Positions 43,501-52,622 are shown, counted from the stretch's first letter. The stretch: 64,000 nucleotides of DNA from Maricaulis virginensis (GCF_027922185.1 NZ_BSFE01000010.1:72035-136034); one strand, 5' to 3'. Notes: generated by a model from the letters alone, not told the origin. A program made the numbers and translations.

Positions 43501-44262
43501 CTACCTCAGGTTTTCGTCGGCTTCGGCTTCATAGGTGGAGAAGTCCACCATGGTGCCGAGCACCTGCAGATAGGCCACGAGCGCATCCATTTCGGTCACC
43601 CGGGACGGATCGCCGTCGAAATCGCGCATCAGCGCATTCGGGTAGCGTTCCTGGAAACCGTCATAGTCGGCGGCGTAGGGATCGAGCTGCGTCGTGATGT
43701 CGGCGACCGCGTTCTCGATCATGGCATCCGAATACGGCACGCCCACCCGGCGCAGCGCCCGAAGGTTGGCTGCGACGTTCTCGTAGTCGAGCTCGGAGGT
43801 TTCCAGGAAGGGGTAGTCCGGCATGATCGACTCCGGCACCACCGATTGCGGGTTGCGCAGGTGGTCACGGTGCCATTCATCGGAATACTTGCCCCCGACA
43901 CGGGCGAGGTCCGGCCCCGTCCGCTTCGAGCCCCACTGGAAGGGGTGGTCGTACATGCTCTCGGCGGCCAGCGAGTAGTGGCCATAGCGCTCCACCTCGT
44001 CGCGCAGCGGGCGCACCATCTGCGAGTGGCAGTTATAGCAGCCCTCGCGGATGTAGATGTCCCGGCCCAGCTGTTCCAGCGGCGTGTAGGGGCGGACGCC
44101 TTCCACCTCCTCGATGGTCGAGTCGAGGTAGAAGAGCGGTGCGATTTCCACGATCCCGCCGATCGAGACCGTGACCAGGATGCCAACGGTCAGGAGAAGC
44201 GAGTTCTGCTCGAAGAGCTTGTTGTGGAGCTTGCTCCAGCGGCTTTTCTTTTGTTCTGACAT
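43501..44262 (-). CDS. ccoO: cbb3-type cytochrome oxidase subunit II, CcoO
   Basis: A 253-aa monoheme cytochrome c anchored by an N-terminal helix (LLLTVGILVTVSIGGIVEI). The heme site is CYNCHSQMVRP (Cys75-Cys78-His79). Several conserved blocks of CcoO are visible (WGSKRTGPDLARVGGKYSD and PDYPFL). Nine bases separate it from ccoN. Confidence 0.96.
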   Translation of the reverse strand: MSEQKKSRWSKLHNKLFEQNSLLLTVGILVTVSIGGIVEIAPLFYLDSTIEEVEGVRPYTPLEQLGRDIYIREGCYNCHSQMVRPLRDEVERYGHYSLAAESMYDHPFQWGSKRTGPDLARVGGKYSDEWHRDHLRNPQSVVPESIMPDYPFLETSELDYENVAANLRALRRVGVPYSDAMIENAVADITTQLDPYAADYDGFQERYPNALMRDFDGDPSRVTEMDALVAYLQVLGTMVDFSTYEAEADENLR

Positions 44263-44271
44263 GACAGGCCC

Positions 44272-45924
44272 CTATTCGGCCGGAACGGCGGCGGGTTGAG
44301 GAATGACATTCTCGTCTTCCTCTTTCACGTCGCCCTTGATCGTGCGGTACATGTTGTAGGCCATGATGATCGCGCCGCTCAGGTAGAGCAGACCGCCGAC
44401 GGCCCGGATGATGTAGGAGATGTGCATCGCCTCCACGGTCTCCACGAAGGAGAATTCCAGGAAGCCGAGCTCGTTATAGGCCCGCCACATCAGACCCTGC
44501 ATGATGCCCGCGACCCACATCGAGGTAATGTAGAGCAGGATGCCGAAGGTCGCGATCCAGAAGTGCCAGTCGATCAGCGCCTTGGAATGCATGCCCTTGC
44601 GCTTCCACAGCCAGGGAACCAGGCAGTAGACGGCCCCGAAGGAGATGAAGCCGACCCAGCCCAGCGCACCGGAGTGAACGTGGCCGACGGTCCAGTCGGT
44701 GTAGTGCGAGAGCGCGTTGACGGCGCGGACCGACATCACCGGACCTTCGAAGGTCGACATGCCGTAGAAGGCGACCGACAGGACCAGCATCCGCACGACC
44801 GGGTCGGTGCGCAGCTTGTCCCAGGCCCCCGAAAGCGTCATCAGGCCGTTGATCATGCCACCCCAGGACGGCATCCACAGCATCACCGAGAAGGTCATGC
44901 CCAGCGTCTGCGCCCATTCCGGCAGGGCCGTGTAGTGCAGGTGGTGCGGGCCGGCCCAGATGTAGATGAAGATCAGCGACCAGAAGTGGATGATCGACAG
45001 GCGGTAGGAATAGACCGGGCGCTGAACACGCTTGGGGATGAAGTAGTACATGATCCCCAGGAAACCGGCCGTCAGGAAGAAGCCCACCGCATTGTGGCCG
45101 TACCACCACTGTGTCAGCGCGTCCTGCACGCCGGCAAAGAGCGAGTAGCTGCGCGCGCCGAAGAAGCTGACCGGCATGGCCAGATTGTTGACCACGTGCA
45201 GCACCGCGATGGTGACGATGAAGGCGAGGTAGAACCAGTTCGCCACATAGATGTGCGGTTCCTTGCGCTTCCACAGCGTACCAAGGAAGACTAGGAGATA
45301 GGCCACCCAGACGATGGTCAGCCACAGGTCGGTATACCATTCCGGCTCGGCATATTCCTTGGACTGGGTGATGCCGATCACATAGCCGGTCGCGGCCATC
45401 ACGATGAAGAGCTGGTAGCCCCAGAATACGAACCACGGCCAGATACCGCCCGCGATGCGGGTGCGGCAGGTGCGCTGCACGACGTAGAAGGATGTTGCCA
45501 GGAGCGCATTGCCGCCGAAGGCAAAGATCACCGCGGAGGTGTGCAGCGGGCGCAGGCGGCCGAAACTGGTGAAGCCGAACTGTTCGATATTGAGCACCGG
45601 GAAAGCCAGCTGGAAGGCGATGACGACGCCGACCAGAAGCCCCGCAATGCCCCAGAACATGGTGGCAATGGCACCGGCCTTGACCAGGTTCTCGTTGTAT
45701 TCGCGTTCGTCATTGACGACGCCGCCATTGGCGATGGTCCCGACGATCAGGATGATACCCGTCAGGAAACCGCCCAGCAGAAGCCAGGCCTGGCCGCGCA
45801 TGGCGGCCTCGGGTGCGTAGGCCGCTGAAAACAGCGACCAGAGCGCCCCCAGGAAGGTGATGAGAAGGACGACGGCAGTGGAAGGATCGGCCCCTGCGCG
45901 TCGCAGCACTTGCGGCGTAGACAT
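44272..45924 (-). CDS. ccoN: cbb3-type cytochrome oxidase subunit I, CcoN
   Basis: A 550-aa catalytic subunit with about 12-14 membrane helices. Heme and copper ligands appear in LHTSAVIFAFGGNALL (low-spin heme His), WYGHNAVGFFLTAGFLG (CuB), AGPHHLHYTALPEWAQ (CuB pair) and GHVHSGALGWVGF (heme pair). It reduces O2 to water at high affinity and pumps protons, the usual terminal oxidase in microoxic growth. First gene of the ccoNOQP operon. The upstream gap shows no complete Fnr/FixK box. Confidence 0.97.
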   Translation of the reverse strand: MSTPQVLRRAGADPSTAVVLLITFLGALWSLFSAAYAPEAAMRGQAWLLLGGFLTGIILIVGTIANGGVVNDEREYNENLVKAGAIATMFWGIAGLLVGVVIAFQLAFPVLNIEQFGFTSFGRLRPLHTSAVIFAFGGNALLATSFYVVQRTCRTRIAGGIWPWFVFWGYQLFIVMAATGYVIGITQSKEYAEPEWYTDLWLTIVWVAYLLVFLGTLWKRKEPHIYVANWFYLAFIVTIAVLHVVNNLAMPVSFFGARSYSLFAGVQDALTQWWYGHNAVGFFLTAGFLGIMYYFIPKRVQRPVYSYRLSIIHFWSLIFIYIWAGPHHLHYTALPEWAQTLGMTFSVMLWMPSWGGMINGLMTLSGAWDKLRTDPVVRMLVLSVAFYGMSTFEGPVMSVRAVNALSHYTDWTVGHVHSGALGWVGFISFGAVYCLVPWLWKRKGMHSKALIDWHFWIATFGILLYITSMWVAGIMQGLMWRAYNELGFLEFSFVETVEAMHISYIIRAVGGLLYLSGAIIMAYNMYRTIKGDVKEEDENVIPQPAAVPAE

Positions 45925-46297
45925 TTATGCGCCCCCGGATTGGCTGTTATCGGGCCCGGTTTAGCGCACTATCCCCCAAAAACTCTATGGCAATTTGTCG
46001 CGTGCGTCGAAATGGAACTGCTACACGGTCTTGCCGCGACTCGGTGCGAGGGATTGCCCGCCGATACTCACCGGTCCATGCACCAGACTATGCAGGCTTC
46101 GCGTTTGATTCCCAAACGATTTTTAAAAAAATCGCCAAATCGGCCAGCAAGCCGCCACGAGCAACGCCAGGTCGCGATGCGTCAAGCTGCCGCTGAGGCC
46201 GGGCCGGCGGCCTGTCCCGCCAACCTTACCGATTATTGGGTTGAGTCGCTGTCTGCCATGACCCAAGACCGTCACGGGAGACATCGGAGGGACGATC
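45925..46297. other. Gap with the divergent ccoN and hydrolase-like promoters
   Basis: 373 bases with no supported gene. It contains an AT-rich stretch with a perfect 8-bp inverted repeat, CGATTTTT-AA-AAAAATCG (46117-46134), and a TTGAT half site (46105-46109) whose partner does not match an Fnr box. A ribosome site GGAGGG serves the gene at 46298. Confidence 0.5.
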
Positions 46298-47803
46298 ATG
46301 AAGCTGGCCATCATGCTTGGCGCCGGGCTCGTTGCTACTGCCTGCATGGGCACAGCGGCGAATGCTGAAAACCACACCGAGCCGGCTGACCTCGCCCGTC
46401 AGGCGCTCGATGCGCTGGGTGTACAAACCGCGATCGCCGGAGGTGACTGGATCACGGCAGACATCGCTGGCGAAGCCTGGATGCTCGAACAGAGCGGCAC
46501 ACTTGAGGGCGGCTGGATCCGGCTGGACCAGACCGCACAGGTCACCGCCGATCTGGCATCCCGCCACGGAGAAGTCTCCGAAGCGCGTTCCGTGCCGGCC
46601 TGGAATGGAACACCATACGGCAGCTACACGATCCGTTTTGCGGACGACGCGACCGCTTCAGCCCGCAATCCACGCGCCGAGGATGACGCGACGGCCTGGG
46701 GTCCGGCGCGGATGGCCCAGGCCCGGCAAGCCCTGCGATATCTGGACGTTTTTCCCGCCGCGCTGTTGCGCCAGGCCCTGTTCGCCGACGATCTGCGTCA
46801 TGACGGCGAGAACCGGCTGGCCTTTACCCGCTCCGTCTTCGGGATTGCCGAACAGGTCACGATAGACATTCAGCCCGGATCGGGCATTCCAACCGGTTTC
46901 ACGGTCGAGACGAGTTTCCCCCACGACATGTTCCTGTCCGGTTGGGGCGAAAGCACGGTTCGCGGTACATGGGGGTTCTGGTGGCGAACGGAGAGCGGCC
47001 GCCTGCGCCCGCGCCAGCTGGAAGTCACCTTCAATGGCCGCCCCTGGCAGCGGTTCGAGCTGTCCAGCTTCTCAACGGATCGCCCCGCGCTCGCCGGCAC
47101 GCTGGCGCAACCGCCGGAAACCGCGCCCGGCGGCTTTGCCATCGACGATTTCCCGTTCTCCCGCCGGCATGAAAGCCCGGCCGAGAATGTACGCGTCTAT
47201 TATGGCGCCTGGAATGTAATGGCCGTCGCCCTCGACGATGGTGTCTACATCCTTGATGCACCGATTTCGCCCGGTTATGCGCGTGCGGTGATGGACCAGG
47301 TCGAGACCGACTTCCCCGGACAACCGGTGCGGGGTGTGATCACGACGTCGAATGCCTGGCCGCACATGGCCGGCCTTGCGGCCTACGCCGAACGCGGCAT
47401 CCCGGTACATGTCCACCCCGACAATATCGACCTGGTCACCGCAATGGTTCCGGCACTGCGCGGCAGTGACACCCTGGTCCCGGTTTTCAATGGTCAGGAA
47501 ATCGGCACGGGAGAAAACCGGCTGCGAATCAGACTGGCGGCGGGGCCGGCTCTGGACCGCATGGCCTTCGTCCTCGTGCCCGGCGCCAACCTCGTCTGGG
47601 GCAGCGACGCTGTCCAGCTAGACCGGGGCACGCAGGCGCCCTCGCCGCACGCCCGGCAATATATTGCCGAGTTCCTCGACGCCGTGTGCGCCGACGTTCA
47701 GGGGACGACACAGGTCGTCGCGATGCACATCGATCCCGTTTCCATCGATGCGCTCAATACCGGCTTCGCCGGGGATCCGGCAGCACAATGCCAGAAAGAC
47801 TGA
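46298..47803 (+). CDS. Secreted metallo-beta-lactamase-like protein with degenerate metal site
   Basis: A 501-aa protein with a signal sequence (GAGLVATACMGTAANAE, possibly cleaved rather than lipidated). The C-terminal half has the metallo-beta-lactamase architecture: VYILDAPISPGYARAVMDQ before the motif, then the motif position itself reads TTSNAWPHMAGLAAY where active members have T-H-x-H-x-D-H, so the metal site is absent; HVHPDN and GANLVWGSDAV follow. A long N-terminal region (residues 25-300) is unlike known families. Probably not a hydrolase; a binding role is possible. Confidence 0.65.
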   Translation: MKLAIMLGAGLVATACMGTAANAENHTEPADLARQALDALGVQTAIAGGDWITADIAGEAWMLEQSGTLEGGWIRLDQTAQVTADLASRHGEVSEARSVPAWNGTPYGSYTIRFADDATASARNPRAEDDATAWGPARMAQARQALRYLDVFPAALLRQALFADDLRHDGENRLAFTRSVFGIAEQVTIDIQPGSGIPTGFTVETSFPHDMFLSGWGESTVRGTWGFWWRTESGRLRPRQLEVTFNGRPWQRFELSSFSTDRPALAGTLAQPPETAPGGFAIDDFPFSRRHESPAENVRVYYGAWNVMAVALDDGVYILDAPISPGYARAVMDQVETDFPGQPVRGVITTSNAWPHMAGLAAYAERGIPVHVHPDNIDLVTAMVPALRGSDTLVPVFNGQEIGTGENRLRIRLAAGPALDRMAFVLVPGANLVWGSDAVQLDRGTQAPSPHARQYIAEFLDAVCADVQGTTQVVAMHIDPVSIDALNTGFAGDPAAQCQKD

Positions 47804-47813
47804 CGGCCGGAAA

Positions 47814-47844
47814 ACCGGTCAGAGAATGCTCTGACCGGTCTTTT
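47814..47844 (+). terminator. Bidirectional terminator overlapping the tal 3' end
   Basis: ACCGGTCAGAG-AATG-CTCTGACCGGT, an 11-bp perfect stem, with CTTTTT on the plus side and TTTTCC on the minus side. It terminates both convergent genes, and its right arm lies within the last codons of tal. Confidence 0.85.
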
Positions 47845-48472
47845 TCCAGTCTGCAAGGAAAGCTTCGAGCCCTGCATCGGTCAGCTTGTGCCTGACCAGC
47901 CCCTTGAGCACCGCCGGCGGCACGGTGGCCACTTCAGCGCCCGCAAGCGCGCACTGCTGGACGTGGTCAGCAGAACGGATCGATGCGGCCAGGATTTCCG
48001 TTTCGAAGCCATAGTTATCGTAGATGATCCGCAGGTTTTCGATCAGCTCCATGCCATCGACACCCAGATCGTCCAGCCGGCCGATGAAGGGCGAGATATA
48101 GGTCGCGCCGGCCTTGGCTGCGAGCAGGCCCTGATTGGCCGAGAAGCACAGGGTGACATTGGTCTTTATGCCCTCATCCGTCAGCGCGCGGCACGCCTTC
48201 AAGCCGTCGAAGGTCAACGGCAGCTTGACCACGACATTCCCGGCCAGCGCGGCCAGCTTGCGGCCCTCTGTAATCATGCCGTCGGTGTCCATGGCGGTGA
48301 CTTCGGCGCTCACCGGACCGTCCACCAGCGCACAGATCTCCATCGTCACCTCAATGAAGTCGCGTCCGGATTTGGCGATCAGTGAGGGGTTGGTCGTCAC
48401 GCCGTCTACCAGACCGGCCTCATTGAGTTCGGTGATTTCAGCGACATCGGCGGTATCGACAAAGAATTTCAT
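47819..48472 (-). CDS. tal: Transaldolase, FSA/TalC-like
   Basis: A 217-aa member of the short transaldolase class (TIM barrel). The N-terminus MKFFVDTADVAEITELNEAGLVDGVTTNP is family-diagnostic; the Schiff-base lysine is in NVVVKLPLTFDGLKA, and FIGRLDDLGVDGM and ILAASIRSADHVQQC are the closing blocks. It interconverts pentose-phosphate sugars, or condenses dihydroxyacetone as in F6P aldolase; sequence alone does not separate these. Its 3' end overlaps a terminator hairpin. Confidence 0.93.
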   Translation of the reverse strand: MKFFVDTADVAEITELNEAGLVDGVTTNPSLIAKSGRDFIEVTMEICALVDGPVSAEVTAMDTDGMITEGRKLAALAGNVVVKLPLTFDGLKACRALTDEGIKTNVTLCFSANQGLLAAKAGATYISPFIGRLDDLGVDGMELIENLRIIYDNYGFETEILAASIRSADHVQQCALAGAEVATVPPAVLKGLVRHKLTDAGLEAFLADWKKTGQSIL

Positions 48473-48552
48473 GACTTAACTCCAGATCGGACGGCTGACC
48501 ACTTGCACGCGGCCGGTCCTACTATGTCCATGTGACAACTTAAATGAAACGC

Positions 48553-49806
48553 TCAATAGCTGGCCTGTTCCACGCGGAAACCGGCCTCGCGCAGCGCCGC
48601 TTCGATCCGGTCCATATGGGCGGCATCCTGCGCTTCCAGCGAGATATCGATATAGGTCACCTTCGCCGGCAGGTCGGAGAAGGTCTTGTGATAGGCCACA
48701 TCCGTGACATTGCCCTCTGCCCGCGAGATCACCTCGGACACGGCCGACAGCTGGCCCGGTACATCGACCAGCTCGATGCGCAGCCGTGCCAGGCGGCGGG
48801 ACCGGGCGAGATCCCTCAGCAAAAGCGAGGACAAGAGCCGGGTATCGACATTTCCGCCCGTGAGAACCAGTCCGACGCGCTTGCCCGCGAACCTTTCAGG
48901 CGCGGCGAGAACGCCGGCCAGCCCTGCGGCTCCTGCGCCTTCGGGCAGCACGCGCAAATGCGAGATGAAGAGGTTCAGGGCCCGCTCGATCTGGCGCTCG
49001 TCCGCGACAAGCACATCGTCGAGAATTTCGGTGAGGATCGACCGCGTCAGCTCGCCGGGTTCACGAACGGCGATCCCCTCCGCCAGGGTAAAGCCGCCGA
49101 TCGGCCGGTCCGTCCCGTGATAGAGATTGGCAAAAGACGGAAAAAGATCCGACTGAACGCCCACCAGTTCGATATCCGGCTTTATCTGGCGTGCCGCGAG
49201 CCCACAGCCTGCGGCCAGACCGCCCCCGCCGATCGGCAGGACCAGCGTGTCGAGATCGGGGTATTCGGCGAGCATCTCACGCGCCAGCGTCCCCTGCCCT
49301 GCCAGAACGACCGGGTCGTCGAACGGGTGGATAAACACCGCACCGGTCTCCGCCGACAGCGACAGGGCGTGCGCCTTCGCCGCATCGAAATCCGCGCCCG
49401 TGATGTCGACCTCGGCTCCAAGCGCCCGGGTCTGGTGGACCTTCACCATCGGCGTGCCTTCGGGCATGACGATGGTCGCCCTTATGCCCATCGCGGTCGC
49501 ATGACGCGCAACGCCCTGGGCGTGGTTGCCTGCCGATGCGGCCACCACGCCTCGACGGCGCTCCGCCTCGCTCAGCGCCGCGAGACGGGCATAGGCACCT
49601 CGTTCCTTGAACGACCCAGTCGCCTGGAGATTTTCCAGCTTTACGACAACGTCACAGCCAATCGCCCTGGAGAGCGCGGGCGATGGCAGGCAGGGCGAGC
49701 GCAGGATGCCGCCCATGCCCTGTTCGTGAAGCCTGTCGACAAAGGCGAACGCGCCGGCGAGGTCGCCGGGCATGTCTGCCGCCGGCTGTGAGGCTGTAAG
49801 GGGCAT
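48553..49806 (-). CDS. ilvA: Threonine dehydratase (threonine ammonia-lyase)
   Basis: A 417-aa PLP enzyme: PLP Lys in LQATGSFKERGAY; the serine/threonine site in ASAGNHAQGVA; the phosphate-binding glycine loop LPIGGGGLAAG; a single ACT-like regulatory domain at the C-terminus (RLRIELVDVPGQLSAVSEVI, residues about 330-410). One ACT domain and about 415 residues fit the biosynthetic/catabolic short type. It forms 2-oxobutanoate for isoleucine synthesis. Start supported by GGAGACC. Confidence 0.9.
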   Translation of the reverse strand: MPLTASQPAADMPGDLAGAFAFVDRLHEQGMGGILRSPCLPSPALSRAIGCDVVVKLENLQATGSFKERGAYARLAALSEAERRRGVVAASAGNHAQGVARHATAMGIRATIVMPEGTPMVKVHQTRALGAEVDITGADFDAAKAHALSLSAETGAVFIHPFDDPVVLAGQGTLAREMLAEYPDLDTLVLPIGGGGLAAGCGLAARQIKPDIELVGVQSDLFPSFANLYHGTDRPIGGFTLAEGIAVREPGELTRSILTEILDDVLVADERQIERALNLFISHLRVLPEGAGAAGLAGVLAAPERFAGKRVGLVLTGGNVDTRLLSSLLLRDLARSRRLARLRIELVDVPGQLSAVSEVISRAEGNVTDVAYHKTFSDLPAKVTYIDISLEAQDAAHMDRIEAALREAGFRVEQASY

Positions 49807-49842
49807 TCTCAGGTCTCCGGTCAGCCGGACACGCCAGACACG

Positions 49843-49871
49843 AAAAAGCCCCGCTCCTTTGGGAGCGAGGC
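49843..49871 (-). terminator. Rho-independent terminator of the small membrane-protein gene
   Basis: On the minus strand GCCTCGCTCC-CAAA-GGAGCGGGGC (one mismatch) followed by TTTTT; 32 bases after the small gene stop and 36 before ilvA. Confidence 0.82.
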
Positions 49872-49903
49872 CGGTTTTCCGTGTCGTGATGTCCGGTGGG
49901 ACG

Positions 49904-50053
49904 TCAAACAGGCGTGGGCAGCGCTCCCGCGAGGGCGAGGCCGATAATAATCGAAAGGAGAATGAGGCCGGACATCATCAGCGTCCGGACCTTTGCGGTC
50001 CGCTCTTCGTCGATCCGTCGGGCAATGGCGATGGCACGAGCGCGATTACGCAT
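49904..50053 (-). CDS. Small single-pass membrane protein (49 aa)
   Basis: Start at 50053 with GAGGAATGAC upstream. The N-terminal half is highly charged (MRNRARAIAIARRIDEERTA), the rest is one transmembrane helix (LMMSGLILLSIIIGLALAG) ending PTPV. I recognise no family; the topology is a cytosolic basic/acidic head and a C-terminal membrane anchor. It lies between DUF4287 and ilvA on the same strand, with its own terminator. Too short for automatic calling but codon use and a ribosome site support it. Confidence 0.65.
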   Translation of the reverse strand: MRNRARAIAIARRIDEERTAKVRTLMMSGLILLSIIIGLALAGALPTPV

Positions 50054-50116
50054 GTCATTCCTCTTTCAGCTGACAGTTACAATGGGGTGTCTTCGACACC
50101 CTGTCCAGCCCCCGGC

Positions 50117-50689
50117 CTATCCGGCGCGGTCATATGCCATGCGCAGCCATTCAATCAGTTCGGCATCCACATCCGCGACCGAGCCAAGGCGCACCCTGTG
50201 CGACACCATACCGTTGAAGGAACCGGACACTTCCAGACGCCCCTGCGAAGGCACGTCCTTGAGATTGATGCCGACATCGACCCGGGTTTTGGTCGAAGGC
50301 TGGACGAGCGCGAACTGCTTGGCCCGGCGCAGGCTGACATAGGTCTTCTTCGGTGCTTGTTCGACATCGCCGCCAAAGCCGGCGACGGCATCCGCGATTG
50401 CGTCATGGATCGGCCGGAGCACAGCCTTGTCGCCCGCATACTGGGCCGCCACGAGATCCGACGACGGATCCGGAAGCTTGGTCGCCACACCGCCTCGCAC
50501 CTCATGAGCCACCAGATTGGCAAAACCATGCGTCATGCCATGCTCACTCTTGAGCAGTTTGACCATCTCGCCGTGCTTCTCCAGACCGCTGGCCTTCACG
50601 ATCGCTACCCAGTCAGCCAGCGGCTTTCCGGTCTTCTCGGGCATGTTGGCCACCATCTTGTCGGCCATTTCCTGCGGGGACTGTGCCAT
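50117..50689 (-). CDS. DUF4287/DUF5655 domain protein
   Basis: A 190-aa cytosolic protein. The first domain (KPLADWVAIVKASGLEKHGEMVKLLKSEHGMTHGFANLV, residues about 22-60) is DUF4287; the second (IADAVAGFGGDVEQAPKKTYVSLRRAKQFALVQPSTKTRVDVGINL) is DUF5655, a domain resembling predicted transport/DNA-related small folds. The combination is common in alphaproteobacteria and uncharacterised. It stands alone with the small membrane protein downstream. Confidence 0.85.
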   Translation of the reverse strand: MAQSPQEMADKMVANMPEKTGKPLADWVAIVKASGLEKHGEMVKLLKSEHGMTHGFANLVAHEVRGGVATKLPDPSSDLVAAQYAGDKAVLRPIHDAIADAVAGFGGDVEQAPKKTYVSLRRAKQFALVQPSTKTRVDVGINLKDVPSQGRLEVSGSFNGMVSHRVRLGSVADVDAELIEWLRMAYDRAG

Positions 50690-50826
50690 GTCTGCCTCCC
50701 TACCCTTTCGGCGCCCGGTCGAGCGGCCAGTTTTCCGAGCGCGCGGTCTTGCCTGTCTCGATCACCGATTTGAGATTTTCGCAGATGGATGCGGTCACGA
50801 CAAATAGCGTCGTAATTTTCGTCAGC

Positions 50827-51777
50827 CTATGATGCGATCCGCCGGACGAAAGCCTCCACCCGCTCCGGCGCGATCACCAGCGGCATGTGGCCACCGCCAT
50901 CCAGCGTTTCGATGTCAGCGTCCGGCAAGGCCTGGCGCAGGACGGCAATCTGGTCGCCGGCTGACAGGATGCGGTCGTCGGTGCCATAGAACAGGCCCAC
51001 CGGGACCTTGATGTTACCGATCCGTGTCGTGATACCATCCATGTCCTTCGCTACGCACTGCAGGTCTGTCGCCGCCGCATAGAAGGCCTCCGGACGCAGA
51101 CCGAGCAGGCCGCCGCCCCGTGTGCGGAAATCCTTCGGCGGGGCGTCGGGCCCGAAGACGAAGGCGAGGGTCTTTTCGCCATTGCGGATCGACATCGGCA
51201 CCGCCAGCGTATTCGCCACCAGACGGCGCAGGACCGGATTGGCGATATCGATGCCGGCAAAGGCTTCAGCCGGTTGAGAGGGGGCCTGTATCAGCGCCGA
51301 AACCAGCGCCAGCGCCTTCACCCGCTCCGGATGATTGACGGCCAGCGCCAGCGACACGGCCCCTCCGAGCGAATGCCCGACCAGGATGGCGGGACCGATC
51401 CCTTCCTTTTCGAGCATCTCGGCGATCATGCGGGCCTGTTCGGGAATGCGCGCCTGCTCGTCGCCGTCGCGCTCGGACCAGCCGCATCCGGGACGATCAA
51501 CAGCGATAACCCGGAAATCCCCGGCCAGCCGGTCGACCAGAGCATAGCCGAAATTGTGCAGATTGCCGGCCAGGCCGTGAATCATCACGACCGGCACCCC
51601 CTCGCCCTGATCGGTCCAGTGGATACGCCCACCGGAGACTTCGGTGAAGCGGCCGCGCGCGGGGATCGCCGCCGCAGCCTTCTTCGCAACGGCAATACTG
51701 AACCGCCGGGCAATGACCAGCGCCAGAAGGATCAGGGCGATCAGGCCAACGAATATCCACAGAATGACAGACAGCAT
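50827..51777 (-). CDS. Membrane-anchored alpha/beta hydrolase
   Basis: A 316-aa protein with an N-terminal helix (MLSVILWIFVGLIALILLAL) and an alpha/beta-hydrolase fold: oxyanion HGLAGN, nucleophile Ser in VGHSLGGAVS, Asp in YGTDDRIL, His in GGGHMPLV. It follows the SDR and flavin monooxygenase genes on the same strand (8 bases), a set used to oxidise and open ketones or lactones; it could cleave the lactone. Substrate unknown. Confidence 0.85.
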   Translation of the reverse strand: MLSVILWIFVGLIALILLALVIARRFSIAVAKKAAAAIPARGRFTEVSGGRIHWTDQGEGVPVVMIHGLAGNLHNFGYALVDRLAGDFRVIAVDRPGCGWSERDGDEQARIPEQARMIAEMLEKEGIGPAILVGHSLGGAVSLALAVNHPERVKALALVSALIQAPSQPAEAFAGIDIANPVLRRLVANTLAVPMSIRNGEKTLAFVFGPDAPPKDFRTRGGGLLGLRPEAFYAAATDLQCVAKDMDGITTRIGNIKVPVGLFYGTDDRILSAGDQIAVLRQALPDADIETLDGGGHMPLVIAPERVEAFVRRIAS

Positions 51778-51785
51778 GCGTGCCC

Positions 51786-52622
51786 CTATTCACCCTTTGC
51801 GCCAACGAGGCGTTCCAGTTTCGGCCAGTAGCTGACCGGCCAGACGCGCTCGATCAGTGCCATGATGTGCGCGTCGCGCCCGACGAGAATGCGCGGCTTT
51901 CGCCGCTCCACACCGCGCAGGATGATCCGCGCCGCTTCGGGCGGCGGCATCACCAGCAGGCGCCGGGCCCGCTCGCGCCCTTCGGAGACTTCCATATTGC
52001 TGGCATCGGCCGGCATGCGTGCACTCTCCGCGATCTGCGTCGCGACACCGCCGGGATGGACGACTGTCACTCCCACTCCCGACCGCTCCATGGCCAGTTC
52101 GTGCCGCAGCGCATTGGAAAAACCGCGCAGGGCGAATTTCGCGGCGGAGTAGGCCGTCTGTCCCGGCGGCGAGATAATCCCGAATATGCTCGACGTGTTG
52201 ACGATCTGCGCCGGAGCTGACCGTTCCATAAGCGGCAGCAGCGCGCGCGTGAGGCGCACCGGCGCATGGAAATTGATCTCCATCAGCCAGTCGAAATTGG
52301 TGTCCGCCACACGGCCGAACGTTCCCCCGAGAGCAACGCCGGCATTGTTGAACAGCAGATGCAACGGGTCGCCCCCGCCGACGACCTCGGCCGAAAAAGC
52401 CGCAACCGCCTCACGGTCCGACAGATCGAGCGCCCGGGTCGTCACCGCTACCCCGGATCCGGCAAGCTCCGCCGCGAGCGTTCTCAGGCCGGCGGAATTC
52501 ACGTCGACCAGGAGAAGGTCGGTGCCACGCCTGGCAAGATCACGCGCGAGTGCGGCGCCGATACCGCTGGCCGCGCCTGTGATCAGCGCACGGCGGCCGG
52601 CGAATTCGAAGCGGCCGCTCAT
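51786..52622 (-). CDS. Short-chain dehydrogenase/reductase
   Basis: A 278-aa classical SDR: NAD(P) motif TGAASGIGAAL near residue 16, NAG motif FNNAGVAL, catalytic Ser in NTSSIFG and the YxxxK motif YSAAKFAL. The stretch VDVNSAGL after beta 2 favours NAD over NADP. It overlaps the flavin monooxygenase stop and precedes the hydrolase, suggesting conversion of an alcohol to the ketone substrate. Confidence 0.9.
   Translation of the reverse strand: MSGRFEFAGRRALITGAASGIGAALARDLARRGTDLLLVDVNSAGLRTLAAELAGSGVAVTTRALDLSDREAVAAFSAEVVGGGDPLHLLFNNAGVALGGTFGRVADTNFDWLMEINFHAPVRLTRALLPLMERSAPAQIVNTSSIFGIISPPGQTAYSAAKFALRGFSNALRHELAMERSGVGVTVVHPGGVATQIAESARMPADASNMEVSEGRERARRLLVMPPPEAARIILRGVERRKPRILVGRDAHIMALIERVWPVSYWPKLERLVGAKGE

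Noticed and set aside
46104..46117. Fnr box candidate TTTGATTCCCAAAC before ccoN
   Set aside because: Only one half site matches TTGAT; the second half differs at four of five positions.
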